A DNA stretch of 64,000 nucleotides from DASUPK01 sp963743575 (GTDB lineage: Bacteria > Actinomycetota > Thermoleophilia > Solirubrobacterales > 70-9): assembly GCA_963743575.1 (NCBI GenBank), contig CAVUQC010000007.1, forward strand, positions 682,001 to 746,000, read 5' to 3'. The number at the start of each line of letters is the position of its first letter. Position 1 is the first letter of the stretch. Below, piece after piece: positions 53,097 through 63,368 of the stretch. The notes under the pieces are model-generated. The model saw only the letters and a program-made list of their open reading frames with translations. It searched no databases and had not been told where the DNA came from. The translations under genes were made by a program, and so were the position numbers.

Positions 53097-53670
53097 GAAG
53101 CGCGTCTATGTGATCGAGCTGGACCCCGGCGCCGGACGCAGGCGCGATCCACGCATCCCGTGGGTGTATGTGGGGTCGAGCGCCCGGAGCCCGCAGGAGC
53201 GCTTCGAGCAGCATCTGCGCGGCTACAAGTCAGCACGCCTCGTCAAGCGGTTCGCAATGAGGCTGCGGCCGGACCTCTACGAGGACCTCGGCCCCTTTCG
53301 GGGATCGAAGAAGGCCACCACGGCCGAGAAGGCACGCGCGCGCGAGCTCGCCGAGTGCGGCTTCATCGCCCACTGCGACGGCACCTCGTACGGCCAGCGA
53401 TCCGGCTATTGGGAGGAATGGGACGAGGAGCGCCTGCGGCCGGTCCGCGAGCACGTCGACGCTGCGATCGACGAGCTGAACGAATCATCCTTCCGGCCGC
53501 TCTCACCGCAGCAGTGCGCGCAGCTGCTGCACGGCGAGCGGGGTTTCTGGGTGGCCGATTACATCGACCAGCTCGACCCCCCGCCCTCCTATGGCCAGTT
53601 CGCGCACGTCCGCCCCGACGCGCTGTTGGAGCGGGTCGAGTCCAAGGGCGAATACTTGACTGTGCAATGA
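53086..53670 (+). CDS. GIY-YIG nuclease-like protein
   Basis: About 194 residues from a TTG at 53086 (GTG 53110 is another choice; the frame is open to 53014). The N-terminal part has YVIELDPG and, after an insert, VYVGSSARSPQERFEQHLRG, which matches the two strands and helix of the GIY-YIG fold with the R-x3-H pair. The catalytic Glu of the family is not obvious. The C-terminal about 110 residues are unfamiliar. It could cut DNA, perhaps in repair, or be an inactive relative. Confidence 0.65.
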   Translation: MASEKRVYVIELDPGAGRRRDPRIPWVYVGSSARSPQERFEQHLRGYKSARLVKRFAMRLRPDLYEDLGPFRGSKKATTAEKARARELAECGFIAHCDGTSYGQRSGYWEEWDEERLRPVREHVDAAIDELNESSFRPLSPQQCAQLLHGERGFWVADYIDQLDPPPSYGQFAHVRPDALLERVESKGEYLTVQ

Positions 53671-53679
53671 TCTTCATCA

Positions 53680-54618
53680 ATGAAGGCGACGGTCCTCGAG
53701 GACTTCGACTCTGAGCTTCGGCTTCGCGACGACCTCTCGGTGCCAGGGCCAGGCGAGGGGCAGATCGCCGTTCGAGTCCACTCCTCATCGGTGAACCCTG
53801 TGGACGCGGCCGTGGCCGGCGGCATGATGCGCGACTTCGCCGAGTATCGGTTCCCCGTCACCCTGGGCAGAGACTTTGCCGGACTCGTCGAGGCCGTCGG
53901 TGCAGGCATGGACTCCTTCGCCGCCGGTGAGAAGGTCTTCGGCTTCGCGCCGGCCGTTGACCCGGACGTCCACGGCGGTGCCTGGACAGGGGTCGCTGTC
54001 GTCGCGGCCGGACAGGTAGCACGCATGCCGGAGGGCGTGGACTTCCCGAGTGCCGGCGCAGCCCCGGTCGCCGCGCTGACCGCGATCGCCGCGATCGCCG
54101 CGCTCGAGGTCCGAGCGGATGAGTCCGTCCTGATCGTCGGTGCCGCCGGCGGGGTCGGCTGTTTCGCAGTTCAGCTCGCGAAGCGGGCCGGAGCCCACAT
54201 CATCGCCCCGGGCCTCCCGGAAGACGAGGGATTTCTGATCGACCTGGGCGTGGATCACGTGATCCCGCGAGACGGCGATGTCGTCGCCCAGACTCGCGAG
54301 CTCGAGGACGGTGGTGTCGCGGTCCTGATCGACACCGTCTCACGCACCCCCGAGGAGCTGGAGGTCTTCGCGGCGGCGCTCGCTGAAGACGGTCGCGCCG
54401 CGTCTCCCGTCAGGGCAGCGGGCGAGGGACCCGGCCGCCACAACATCGGTGGGTCGGCGGAGGACGGTGCCCTGGACAAACTCGGCAGGCTCCTCGCCGA
54501 CGGAGTCCTCCACGTGCCCATCCAGAGGACCTATCCGCTCGAGGAGGCAGGAACCGCACTCTCCGATCTCCAGGCGAAGCACACCCAGGGCAAGCTCGCC
54601 GTCGCGGTCGCCCCGTAG
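53680..54618 (+). CDS. NADPH-dependent quinone oxidoreductase-like MDR enzyme
   Basis: A 312-residue medium-chain dehydrogenase of the zinc-free quinone reductase type. The GroES-like domain has MKATVLEDFDSEL and VHSSSVNPVDAAV, then FPVTLGRDFAGLVEAVGAGM. The Rossmann domain has VLIVGAAGGVGCFAVQLAKR. No structural or catalytic zinc cysteines are present. It starts ten bases after the GIY-YIG-like gene, so it may belong to the same transcript. It probably reduces quinones or enones. Confidence 0.87.
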   Translation: MKATVLEDFDSELRLRDDLSVPGPGEGQIAVRVHSSSVNPVDAAVAGGMMRDFAEYRFPVTLGRDFAGLVEAVGAGMDSFAAGEKVFGFAPAVDPDVHGGAWTGVAVVAAGQVARMPEGVDFPSAGAAPVAALTAIAAIAALEVRADESVLIVGAAGGVGCFAVQLAKRAGAHIIAPGLPEDEGFLIDLGVDHVIPRDGDVVAQTRELEDGGVAVLIDTVSRTPEELEVFAAALAEDGRAASPVRAAGEGPGRHNIGGSAEDGALDKLGRLLADGVLHVPIQRTYPLEEAGTALSDLQAKHTQGKLAVAVAP

Positions 54619-54652
54619 CGCTCTCGCTCAGCTCCGTATCTATCCTTGCCGC

Positions 54653-56317
<1,665 letters not shown>

Positions 56318-56369
56318 GCCACTTGGGCCATGCCTAGAATCTCGCCGGCAATGGGAAGGCGCGTTCCAG

Positions 56370-57164
56370 TTGCCTGAGAGGGAGTGGCCCGGGCTGGACC
56401 CACAACTCCGGGCGGAGATCGAAAACGGCGCCACCTGGTCGTATCCCTGGCGCCTCGCGCCGGGTGTGACCACGGAGCCGCACCGCCCCTGGTTCGCCGA
56501 GCTCACCGACACCGCCTCCCTCATGATTGAGCCTCATGCGCGTCAGGCGCTCGAGGCCGCCGGCGCGGGAGCGCTCGCACTCGACATCGCCTGCAATGAG
56601 GGCTTGATCTCGCAGCGCCTGCTCGATTGGGGAGCCTCGCGGACGCTGGGGGTGGACTCGCGTGAGCTCAACATCAGGCGGGCGCGGCTGATTCGCGACC
56701 AGCTCGGTATTTCCGGCGAGAGGCTCGAGTTCGAGCAGCGGGACCTGTTTGACCTCGACCCCGGCACGGACGGCCAATTCGACGTCGTCGCGATGCTCGG
56801 GATCGTCTATCACCTCGAAAACCCAATGGGAGCCTTTCGGCTCGCCCGGGCGTTGACGCGCGGGGTCTGCCTAATCGAGTCGCAGGTGATCGACACCGGT
56901 GAGCCGGTCAAATGGACCACACCGGCGGGGGAGTCACACTCAGCGGGCGCCGGCTTTGCTCTCTATCGAGAACCGGACAAAGAAACGATGCTGAGTCCTC
57001 TGGCGGCGATGCCCGGCATCGTCAGCCTTATCCCCAACCAGGTGGCACTCGTTGAGATGGCGTCGGCCGCGGGATTCAGCTCGGTCGATGTGGTCGAGCC
57101 GACGGCGGACGCTCATCCCGAGCACCTCAAGGGGAACCGAGCTGTCGTGGTCGCGGCCTCCTAG
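56370..57164 (+). CDS. Class I SAM-dependent methyltransferase, CmoB/DUF1698-like
   Basis: 264 residues, apparently from a TTG at 56370. SAM motif I is ALDIACNEGLISQRLLDWGA (Asn replacing the usual Gly), with VDSRELNIRRARLIRD and FDVVAMLGIVYHLENPMGAF. It resembles the tRNA-wobble-uridine CmoB-like group, but the N-terminal part is short. A nucleic-acid or lipid target is possible. It lies between the mutase (53 bases) and the carboxyltransferase (13 bases) on the same strand and is probably part of that operon, for reasons unknown. Confidence 0.8.
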   Translation: MPEREWPGLDPQLRAEIENGATWSYPWRLAPGVTTEPHRPWFAELTDTASLMIEPHARQALEAAGAGALALDIACNEGLISQRLLDWGASRTLGVDSRELNIRRARLIRDQLGISGERLEFEQRDLFDLDPGTDGQFDVVAMLGIVYHLENPMGAFRLARALTRGVCLIESQVIDTGEPVKWTTPAGESHSAGAGFALYREPDKETMLSPLAAMPGIVSLIPNQVALVEMASAAGFSSVDVVEPTADAHPEHLKGNRAVVVAAS

Positions 57165-57177
57165 AATCGTCGGCGCC

Positions 57178-58746
57178 ATGAGAGAGAAGAACCCAGTCAC
57201 ACACGAGGAGAAGCTGGCCTATCTCCGCGAGCTGCGCGAGGAGGCGGTCCACGCGGGCTCCGAGGAGGCGGTGGAGAAGCAGCACGCGAAGGGCAAGCTC
57301 ACCGCACGCGAACGGATCGAGAAGCTGCTCGACCCCGGCTCGTTCGAGGAGCTCGACACCTTCGTCCGCCACCGCACCCACGAGTTCGAGATGGACAAGC
57401 GGCGCCCCTATGGCGACGCGGTGGTGACCGGCTACGGGACGATCGACGGCCGTACCGTCTTCGTCTTCTCCCAGGACTTCACGGTCTTCGGCGGCTCCCT
57501 CGGCGAGGTGATGGCCGAGAAGATGGTGAAGGTCATGGACCTGGCCGCCAAGGTCGGAGCCCCGGTGATCGGCATCAACGACTCGGGAGGCGCGCGGATC
57601 CAGGAGGGCGTCGTCTCCCTGGGCGCCTACGGCGACGTCTTCGTCCGCAACGTCCAGTGCTCCGGCGTGATCCCCCAGATCAGCCTGATCATGGGCCCCT
57701 GCGCCGGCGGCGCCGTCTACTCCCCCGCCATGACCGACTTCATCTTCATGGTCAAGGAGACCTCCCACATGTTCATCACCGGCCCCGAGGTGATCAAGAC
57801 GGTCACCGGCGAGGAGGTCGAGTTCGAGGAGCTCGGCGGCGCGATGAGCCACAACTCGAAGTCGGGCGTCGCCCACTTCGCCGCGGATGACGAGGAGCAG
57901 TGCCTGGAGGACGTCCGCTACCTGATGAGCTTCCTGCCGCTCAACAACCTCGAGCTGCCACCGCGGGTCGAGCCCACCGACGACCCGGACCGCGAGGACC
58001 CGGAGCTGGACACGATCGTCCCGGACGACCCGCAGAAGCCCTACGACATGCGAACCGTCGTCGCCCGGATCGTGGACGATGGCGAGTTCTTCGAGGTCCA
58101 CGAGCACTTCGCGAAGAACATCATCTGCGGCTTCTCGCGCCTCGATGGCCACCCGGTCGGCATCGTCGGTAACCAGCCTGCATTCCTCGCGGGAGTGCTC
58201 GACATCGAGGCGTCCGAGAAGGCTGCCCGATTCGTCCGGACGTGCGATGCCTTCAACGTTCCCCTGCTCACGTTCACCGACGTCCCCGGGTTCCTGCCGG
58301 GGACCTCCCAGGAGTGGGGCGGGATCATCCGGCACGGCGCCAAGCTGCTCTACGCATTCACCGAGGCGACCGTGCCCAAGCTCACCGTCGTCACCCGCAA
58401 GGCCTACGGCGGCGCCTACGACGTCATGAACTCCAAGCACATGCTCGCCGACTTCAACTTCGCCTGGCCGACCGCGGAGGTCGCTGTGATGGGACCGGAG
58501 GGGGCCGTGAACATCATCTACCGGCGTGATCTCGCCAAGTCGCCGACTCCCGACGAGCGCCGCAGCAAGCTGATCGACGACTACAAGGCCCACTTCGCGA
58601 ACCCGTACTCGGCGGCCGAGCGCGGCTACATCGACGATGTAATCGAGCCGCATCAGACCCGCCCGAAGCTGATTCGCGCGCTCCGCACCCTCCAGACCAA
58701 GAGGGTCGAGGGCCCGAAGCGCAAGCACGGCAACATCCCACTCTGA
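57178..58746 (+). CDS. Acyl-CoA carboxylase carboxyltransferase (propionyl-CoA carboxylase beta)
   Basis: A 522-residue carboxyltransferase. The two crotonase-like halves with oxyanion-hole glycines are seen: INDSGGARIQEGVVSLGAYG and GPCAGGAVYSPAMTDF in the first, and TFTDVPGFLPGTSQEWGGII, ARKAYGGAYDV-like VTRKAYGGAYDVM in the second. The closely related acetyl-CoA enzymes share this fold; the neighbouring methylmalonyl-CoA mutase and the epsilon subunit at 60386 favour propionyl-CoA. It transfers CO2 from carboxybiotin to propionyl-CoA, giving methylmalonyl-CoA. The biotin-carrying alpha subunit is not in the window. Confidence 0.92.
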   Translation: MREKNPVTHEEKLAYLRELREEAVHAGSEEAVEKQHAKGKLTARERIEKLLDPGSFEELDTFVRHRTHEFEMDKRRPYGDAVVTGYGTIDGRTVFVFSQDFTVFGGSLGEVMAEKMVKVMDLAAKVGAPVIGINDSGGARIQEGVVSLGAYGDVFVRNVQCSGVIPQISLIMGPCAGGAVYSPAMTDFIFMVKETSHMFITGPEVIKTVTGEEVEFEELGGAMSHNSKSGVAHFAADDEEQCLEDVRYLMSFLPLNNLELPPRVEPTDDPDREDPELDTIVPDDPQKPYDMRTVVARIVDDGEFFEVHEHFAKNIICGFSRLDGHPVGIVGNQPAFLAGVLDIEASEKAARFVRTCDAFNVPLLTFTDVPGFLPGTSQEWGGIIRHGAKLLYAFTEATVPKLTVVTRKAYGGAYDVMNSKHMLADFNFAWPTAEVAVMGPEGAVNIIYRRDLAKSPTPDERRSKLIDDYKAHFANPYSAAERGYIDDVIEPHQTRPKLIRALRTLQTKRVEGPKRKHGNIPL

Positions 58747-58817
58747 GGGCGTCTTGACAGCGGTTCCCGGCCGGACGTAAGGTCGGCGTCGCAGTCGTCG
58801 ACAGGGAGAGAAGGGGA

Positions 58818-60365
58818 ATGAGCCGACCGCATGGACGCGTAGGCCGAACCGCCTCGATCGGTGCGCTGGGCGCATTTCTGCTGCTGCTGGCGTGGGCCGG
58901 GTCTGCCCAGGGCGCACCGGGCGACGTGACGGTCTCGCAGGTCGCGGACATCCACTCCGGATCCCCTGGCTCGAACCCCCAGGAGCTCATCGATGCCGGC
59001 GGCACGCTGCTCTTCGCGGCTACCGACGGGATCAACGGGACCGAGCTGTGGAAGAGCAACGGCGGGCCGCTCGGTCCCGGCGGGACCGAGATGGTCGCGA
59101 ATATCGAGTCCGGCTCGGGCAGCTCCACCCCGGGGGAGCTGACGAATATCGGCGGCACCGTGTTCTTCCGCGCCTTCACCACCTCCCACGGCTCCGAGGT
59201 GTGGAAGATCTCGCCGCCCTACACCACGCCCGTGGAGGTCGAGAACATCAACCCGACGGGTAGCTCGAACGCGAGCGACCTGACCGATGTCAACGGCACG
59301 CTCTTCTTCGGTGCCGACGACGGCGTCAACGGCCAGGAGCTCTGGAAGAGCGCTCCCCCCTACGACGCGGCCTCCACGGACATGGTCAAGAACATCGCCA
59401 CCAGCTCCGCGGACTCGTCCCCCAACGGCCTGTTCAACGACGACGGAACCCTCTTCTTCGACGCCAACGACGGCACGGACGATGACCTCTGGAAGAGCGC
59501 GCCGCCGAACTACGACGCCACGTCGACGGCAAAGATCGACGTCAATCCCACCGGCGATTCGTTCCCCGGCCCGTTCGCGCAGGTGAATGGGACGCTCTTC
59601 TTCCAGGCCGACGGCGGCGGCGGTGACGGCTTCGAGCTCTTCAAGCTCCCTTCGCCGTTCACGACGCCGGCTCAGGTTGCGGACATCAATCCGGGCGGCG
59701 ACGCGAACATCGACGGACTCATCAACATCAATGGGACTCTGTTCTTTGGCGCGAGCGATGGGGGCGTCCAATTCGGCCGGGAGCTCTGGAAGAGCGTCTC
59801 CCCCTTCGACTCGGGCAGCACGACCGCCATCGACATCAACCCGGGGACCGGCGACTCGGACGCGGGCCAACTCAGGAACGTCGGCGGGACGCTGTTCCTT
59901 GGCGCGGGAGACGGAGTGCACGCGATCGAGCCGTGGAGGAGCAACGGCGGTCCAGTCAACGGCGGCACCGACCTGGTCCAGGACATCAACCCGAGCGGAG
60001 GCTCGAATCCCTTCGGGTTCACAGACGTCAACGGCACGGCCTTCTTCGCGGCATTCTCCGGCGCCGGCCCGGAGCTCTACAGGAGCACCGGCGCCGGGGC
60101 ACAGGCGGTGAGCAACCAGTTCAGCTCCGGCTCCGCCCCCAACTTGCTCACCAACGTCGGCGGGACGCTGTTCTTCGCGGCCACCGACAGCGCCACGACC
60201 ACGGGGCAGGAGCTCTGGAAGGCGACGATCGAACCGACCCCTCCGCCGCCTCCTCCGCCTCAAGCCACGCCGAGCGCCCCGGCGCCGACCAAGAAGAAGT
60301 GCAAGAAGAAACGGAAGCACAGGGCCTCCGCAGCCAAGAAGAAGTGCAAGAAGAAACGGAAGTAG
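58818..60365 (+). CDS. Secreted ELWKS-repeat surface protein with basic Cys tail
   Basis: A 515-residue exported protein. A signal peptide runs to about residue 32 (FLLLLAWAGSAQGA). The ectodomain is about nine repeats of 45-50 residues with the pattern NGTLFFGADDGVNGQELWKS, which fits a beta-propeller of the ELWxxDGT type. A Pro-rich linker follows, then the tail CKKKRKHRASAAKKKC (cysteines 15 apart), ending KKKRK. There is no transmembrane anchor. It lies between the carboxyltransferase and the epsilon subunit genes, separating them. GGAGAGAAGGGG precedes the ATG. Confidence 0.87.
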   Translation: MSRPHGRVGRTASIGALGAFLLLLAWAGSAQGAPGDVTVSQVADIHSGSPGSNPQELIDAGGTLLFAATDGINGTELWKSNGGPLGPGGTEMVANIESGSGSSTPGELTNIGGTVFFRAFTTSHGSEVWKISPPYTTPVEVENINPTGSSNASDLTDVNGTLFFGADDGVNGQELWKSAPPYDAASTDMVKNIATSSADSSPNGLFNDDGTLFFDANDGTDDDLWKSAPPNYDATSTAKIDVNPTGDSFPGPFAQVNGTLFFQADGGGGDGFELFKLPSPFTTPAQVADINPGGDANIDGLININGTLFFGASDGGVQFGRELWKSVSPFDSGSTTAIDINPGTGDSDAGQLRNVGGTLFLGAGDGVHAIEPWRSNGGPVNGGTDLVQDINPSGGSNPFGFTDVNGTAFFAAFSGAGPELYRSTGAGAQAVSNQFSSGSAPNLLTNVGGTLFFAATDSATTTGQELWKATIEPTPPPPPPPQATPSAPAPTKKKCKKKRKHRASAAKKKCKKKRK

Positions 60366-60385
60366 CGCCGACCTAGACTGCGCGA

Positions 60386-60619
60386 ATGGCGCGCAACGGC
60401 AAGCAGAGCCCTCCCCGGCCGCGGATCGAGGTTCAGAGTGCCGCGGCCGAGCCCGACGAGGCCGCCGCCATCGCGGCCGCACTCGAGCGCTTTCTCTGGG
60501 AGACGGCACCCGCGCCGCAGGCGGTGCAGGGGAGCCGCTGGCAACAGGCCGCGCTGAAGGAGGGTGTGAGCTCGCGCCTCGGCCTGGAAAGCGGATGGGG
60601 GATCGCGCCCGGCGCCTGA
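60386..60619 (+). CDS. Acyl-CoA carboxylase epsilon subunit
   Basis: A 77-residue protein with the pattern of the actinobacterial ACC/PCC epsilon subunit: a basic start, PRIEVQSAAAEPDEAAAIAA, a Pro/Ala linker and the end motif SRWQQAALKEGVSSRLG. The subunit binds the carboxyltransferase and stabilises the complex. Its usual place is right after the beta-subunit gene; here a surface-protein gene lies between them. Confidence 0.85.
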   Translation: MARNGKQSPPRPRIEVQSAAAEPDEAAAIAAALERFLWETAPAPQAVQGSRWQQAALKEGVSSRLGLESGWGIAPGA

Positions 60620-60639
60620 CCCGGGCTTGTACGACGGCC

Positions 60640-60661
60640 GCAAGTGCAATAGAACACTTGC
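60640..60661. terminator. Hairpin between epsilon subunit and dodecin
   Basis: GCAAGTG-CAATAGAA-CACTTGC, a perfect seven-pair stem 20 bases after the epsilon stop and 33 before the dodecin start. Terminator or 5' leader structure; no T-run follows. Confidence 0.45.
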
Positions 60662-60694
60662 CGCAAACCCATCGCGCTCGACAGAGGAGAACTC

Positions 60695-60904
60695 GTGGCC
60701 GTCGTAAAGATCCTTGAGTTGGTCGGAAGCTCCAAGAAGTCTTCGGATGACGCCGCGCAGCAGGCGCTGAAGCAGGCGCAGAGCTCGCTTCGGAACATCC
60801 GTGCGATCGACGTCGTCTCCACCGGGCTGCGTGGGGAGAACCTCGACGAGTGGCGCGCCCACGTCCGGGTTGCGTTCCTCGTCGAGGGCACGGACGTCGA
60901 CTGA
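60695..60904 (+). CDS. Dodecin (flavin storage protein)
   Basis: A 69-residue protein from GTG 60695, with GAGGAG ahead. The pattern VVKILELVGSSKKSSDDAAQ, ALKQAQSSLRNIRAIDVVS and WRAHVRVAFLVEG is that of dodecins, which form hollow dodecamers that bind flavins or CoA. The Trp in DEWRAHV is the flavin-stacking residue of bacterial dodecins. Likely role: flavin storage and protection from light or radicals. Confidence 0.9.
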   Translation: MAVVKILELVGSSKKSSDDAAQQALKQAQSSLRNIRAIDVVSTGLRGENLDEWRAHVRVAFLVEGTDVD

Positions 60905-61088
60905 GACCGAACTTGGGAGGAGAGTTGGCGGCGGGCGGCGGCAGGGCGGCGCCCGCCGTCTCTTCATCCGTCCAAAGTGGACGGACGCCAAGGTTGATTC
61001 GTACACTCACGCCGCCTACGCTGGCCTGACAACCGACCAGGGGGTTGGCGAAATGTGCGGACGGATCCGCACGGAGGGACGCATCAGG

Positions 61089-61853
61089 ATGGTGGGACTC
61101 ATCGCGCTGCTGGCAACCGCGGCGACCCTGTCGTTCGCGGGATCGGCGAGCGCCGTGGCGCTCGACTACCCCTTCACCAGCAACAACCAGGGCTGGCAAC
61201 AGAGCCAGGACAATGGGAAGACGTTCAGCGCTGCCGGATTCTCATCGAGCGGCGGCAACCCCGGCGGCCGACTGACCGCCAGGGACAGCGGTTCGGAAAC
61301 CGGCTGCTCCACGGGGGAGGATCCCTGCAACCTGCTCACGTTTTACAGCCCCTTCTTCGAGGGGAAGCTCGGCGCCAACTATGGGGGCACCGCCTCCTTC
61401 GACCTCCGCTCCAGCGTGACCCCGGCCTTCGGAGCCGAGTTCTTCCTGCTTCCGGGGGGATCCGACTACCTCGACGGCGTAATTCCCACGGACACGGGAA
61501 CCGGCTACCACCAGCTCTCGATCCGGCTCGACGAGGCGGGGCCGTGGAACGTCTGCCCCTACAAGGGCGGGTCCTGCACGAAGCCCACCCAGGCCGTCTT
61601 CCAGAGCCTGATCGCCGACACCGACGAGGTCGCGGTGATGGTCGACGTGGGCCCCGACGGGACCGGTGAGACCTACGACCTCGACAACGTGACCCTGACC
61701 GACGGTGCCCCGCCGCCGCCTCCGCCCCCGGGAAGTGCTCCGCCCACGCAGCATTCGAAGAAGAAGAAGTGCAAGAAGAACAAGAAGCGCCGCGCGGCGG
61801 CGAAGAAGAGCAAGTGCAAGAAGAAGCGGCGTGCCGCCGCCCTCAGAGGCTGA
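61089..61853 (+). CDS. Secreted laminin-B-like protein with basic Cys tail
   Basis: 254 residues from the ATG at 61089 (ATG 61053 adds 12 residues). The signal peptide is MVGLIALLATAATLSFAGSA and ends near SAVA. The domain (LDYPFTSNNQGWQQ, then FYSPFFEGKLGANYGGTASF and DLDNVTLTDG) fits a laminin-B/carbohydrate-binding-like beta sandwich. A Pro-rich linker leads to the tail CKKNKKRRAAAKKSKC with cysteines 15 apart, ending KKKRRAAALRG. It overlaps the convergent cyclodeaminase gene by 11 bases. Probably surface attached through the tail. Confidence 0.82.
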   Translation: MVGLIALLATAATLSFAGSASAVALDYPFTSNNQGWQQSQDNGKTFSAAGFSSSGGNPGGRLTARDSGSETGCSTGEDPCNLLTFYSPFFEGKLGANYGGTASFDLRSSVTPAFGAEFFLLPGGSDYLDGVIPTDTGTGYHQLSIRLDEAGPWNVCPYKGGSCTKPTQAVFQSLIADTDEVAVMVDVGPDGTGETYDLDNVTLTDGAPPPPPPPGSAPPTQHSKKKKCKKNKKRRAAAKKSKCKKKRRAAALRG

Positions 61854-62790
61854 CCACGGGCGCGTCCACCTGGCCCCGGCGCCAGCGCTCGTAGACCTCC
61901 CGGCAGATCGCCAGGTCCTGGATCGCCAGGCCCGTGGAGTCGAAGAGCGTGATCTCGCCGTCGGATCGGGTCCAGGTCGAATCACCCGCCAGCACGTCTC
62001 CGATCTGGGTGACGTCGTCGCGGGAGATCACCCCGGCCTGCACGGCGTTCGCGAGCTCGCCGCCGGCGCTCGCCTGTTCCCACTCGTCACAGAACAAGGT
62101 GCACCGCCGGATGGCCTCGAGCTCCACCTCCTGCTTCCCGTGCGCGTCGGCGCCGAGGACCGCGAGATGCTGTCCCGGAGAGAGCTCATCCGACAGGATC
62201 ACCGGCTCGCTGCCGGGCGTGACGGTCACGACCACGTCCTGGGCGGCCGCCTCCTTCCGGTCACCGACCCGCCAGCCGAGCTCATCCGCGAGAGCGGCGG
62301 CGGCCTCGGGACGCACATCGGCGCAGACGCCCTTCTCGTAGCCGGCGGCCGCGAGGCAACGCGCCGACCAGGCACCGTTGACCCCGCAGCCCACGATGCC
62401 GACCGAGACGGCGTCGTCCAGGGCCAGTATCTGGGCCGACACGGCCGCGGCGGCGCCTGTCCGCAGGGAGGTGACCGAGGAGCACTCGATCACGGCCAGC
62501 TCCTCCCCGTTCGCGGCGTCGGAGAGGAGCACCTCGCCGCGAACCACCGGCAGCCCCGCGGCGCTGTTCCCGGGGAACGAGGTCACCCACTTGAGCAGGG
62601 CGATGCCATCGCCCCGCGCCGGCATGGCCCGGAAGTCGCCGAACGGCGGGCTGTCGAGATAGACCTTCGCCGGCATCTTCCAGTCGCCGGCCGCGTAGCG
62701 CTCGAACGCCTCCCGGGTTCGCTCGATTGCCGTCCGAGGATCGATCGTCTCGAGCACGGTCTTTCCGGAGATCACGGGTATCTCGGTCAT
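61843..62790 (-). CDS. Ornithine cyclodeaminase/mu-crystallin family protein
   Basis: A 315-residue NAD(P)-dependent enzyme. The family's N-terminal part has RAMPARGDGIALLKWVTSFPGN and SVTSLRTGAAAAVSAQILA. The Rossmann part is VGIVGCGVNGAWSARCLAAAG, followed by VVVTVTPGSEPVI and LAVLGADAHGKQEVELEAI. The Lys that contacts substrate is in LLKWVT. Members include ornithine cyclodeaminase, alanine dehydrogenase and ketimine reductases; which applies here is unclear. Confidence 0.88.
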   Translation of the reverse strand: MTEIPVISGKTVLETIDPRTAIERTREAFERYAAGDWKMPAKVYLDSPPFGDFRAMPARGDGIALLKWVTSFPGNSAAGLPVVRGEVLLSDAANGEELAVIECSSVTSLRTGAAAAVSAQILALDDAVSVGIVGCGVNGAWSARCLAAAGYEKGVCADVRPEAAAALADELGWRVGDRKEAAAQDVVVTVTPGSEPVILSDELSPGQHLAVLGADAHGKQEVELEAIRRCTLFCDEWEQASAGGELANAVQAGVISRDDVTQIGDVLAGDSTWTRSDGEITLFDSTGLAIQDLAICREVYERWRRGQVDAPVVSL

Positions 62791-62852
62791 TGCGATGAGT
62801 CTCGCACCAGCTCCCGGTCCCTATGGGTGAACTCAAATCGAGAGGAGACGAC

Positions 62853-63239
62853 ATGCTCAAGGACAGCAAGGCGTACAGCGGCTTCGCGGTCAAAGACATC
62901 GCGGAGACCAAGCGGTTCTACGGCGAAACGCTCGGGCTCGAGATCAAGGAGCTCGACGTCGGGGCCCCGCAGCCCCTGCTCGAGCTGCAGGCGGGCGGCC
63001 GCCCGGTCCTGATCTATGAGAAAGGCGACCTGGACCCGGCCAACTACACGATCCTCAACTTCCCGGTGGACGACGTGGAGGCCGCGGTCGACGACCTCGC
63101 CGATAAGGGCGTCGAGTTCGAGCGCTACGAAGGCTTCGACCAGGACGAGAAGGGGATCGACCGCAACGGGCCCGCGGGCGGCATCGGCTGGTTCAAGGAC
63201 CCGGCCGGGAACATCCTCGCCGTACACGGCCAGATGTAG
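62853..63239 (+). CDS. VOC-superfamily protein
   Basis: 128 residues from the ATG at 62853 (GAGGAG five bases ahead). The two half-domains are AYSGFAVKDIAETKRFYGET and YTILNFPVDDVEAAVDDLAD, ending WFKDPAGNILAVHGQ, the pattern of glyoxalase/bleomycin-resistance-like proteins. The final Glu/His metal ligands are not all present. Possibly involved in resistance or aromatic metabolism. Its stop lies in the stem of the next terminator. Confidence 0.83.
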   Translation: MLKDSKAYSGFAVKDIAETKRFYGETLGLEIKELDVGAPQPLLELQAGGRPVLIYEKGDLDPANYTILNFPVDDVEAAVDDLADKGVEFERYEGFDQDEKGIDRNGPAGGIGWFKDPAGNILAVHGQM

Positions 63240-63260
63240 CCGCGGGGCGGGCGCGGCTAC
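63236..63260. terminator. Hairpin over the VOC stop codon
   Basis: GTAGCCGCG (63236-63244) pairs with CGCGGCTAC (63252-63260) around GGGCGGG; the stem includes the TAG stop. Terminator of the VOC gene. Confidence 0.6.
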
Positions 63261-63294
63261 CCTTCGGCGTCGCGCCCGCCCGCATAATCACCTT

Positions 63295-63310
63295 AAACTC
63301 GATCAGGTTT
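63295..63310. promoter_or_regulatory. Candidate Rrf2-like operator before the reductase
   Basis: AAACTCGATCAGGTTT is an imperfect palindrome (12 of 16 symmetric, GATC centre). TAGATT at 63313-63318 may be a -10. Position suggests control of the nitrite/sulfite reductase; the AAAC/GTTT arms resemble sites of Rrf2-type regulators, but this is weak. Confidence 0.35.
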
Positions 63311-63368
63311 GCTAGATTGGGCGGCACGCTCGGGCAAGGCTACGTCGACGAAAGGAATTCCGGTTTCC

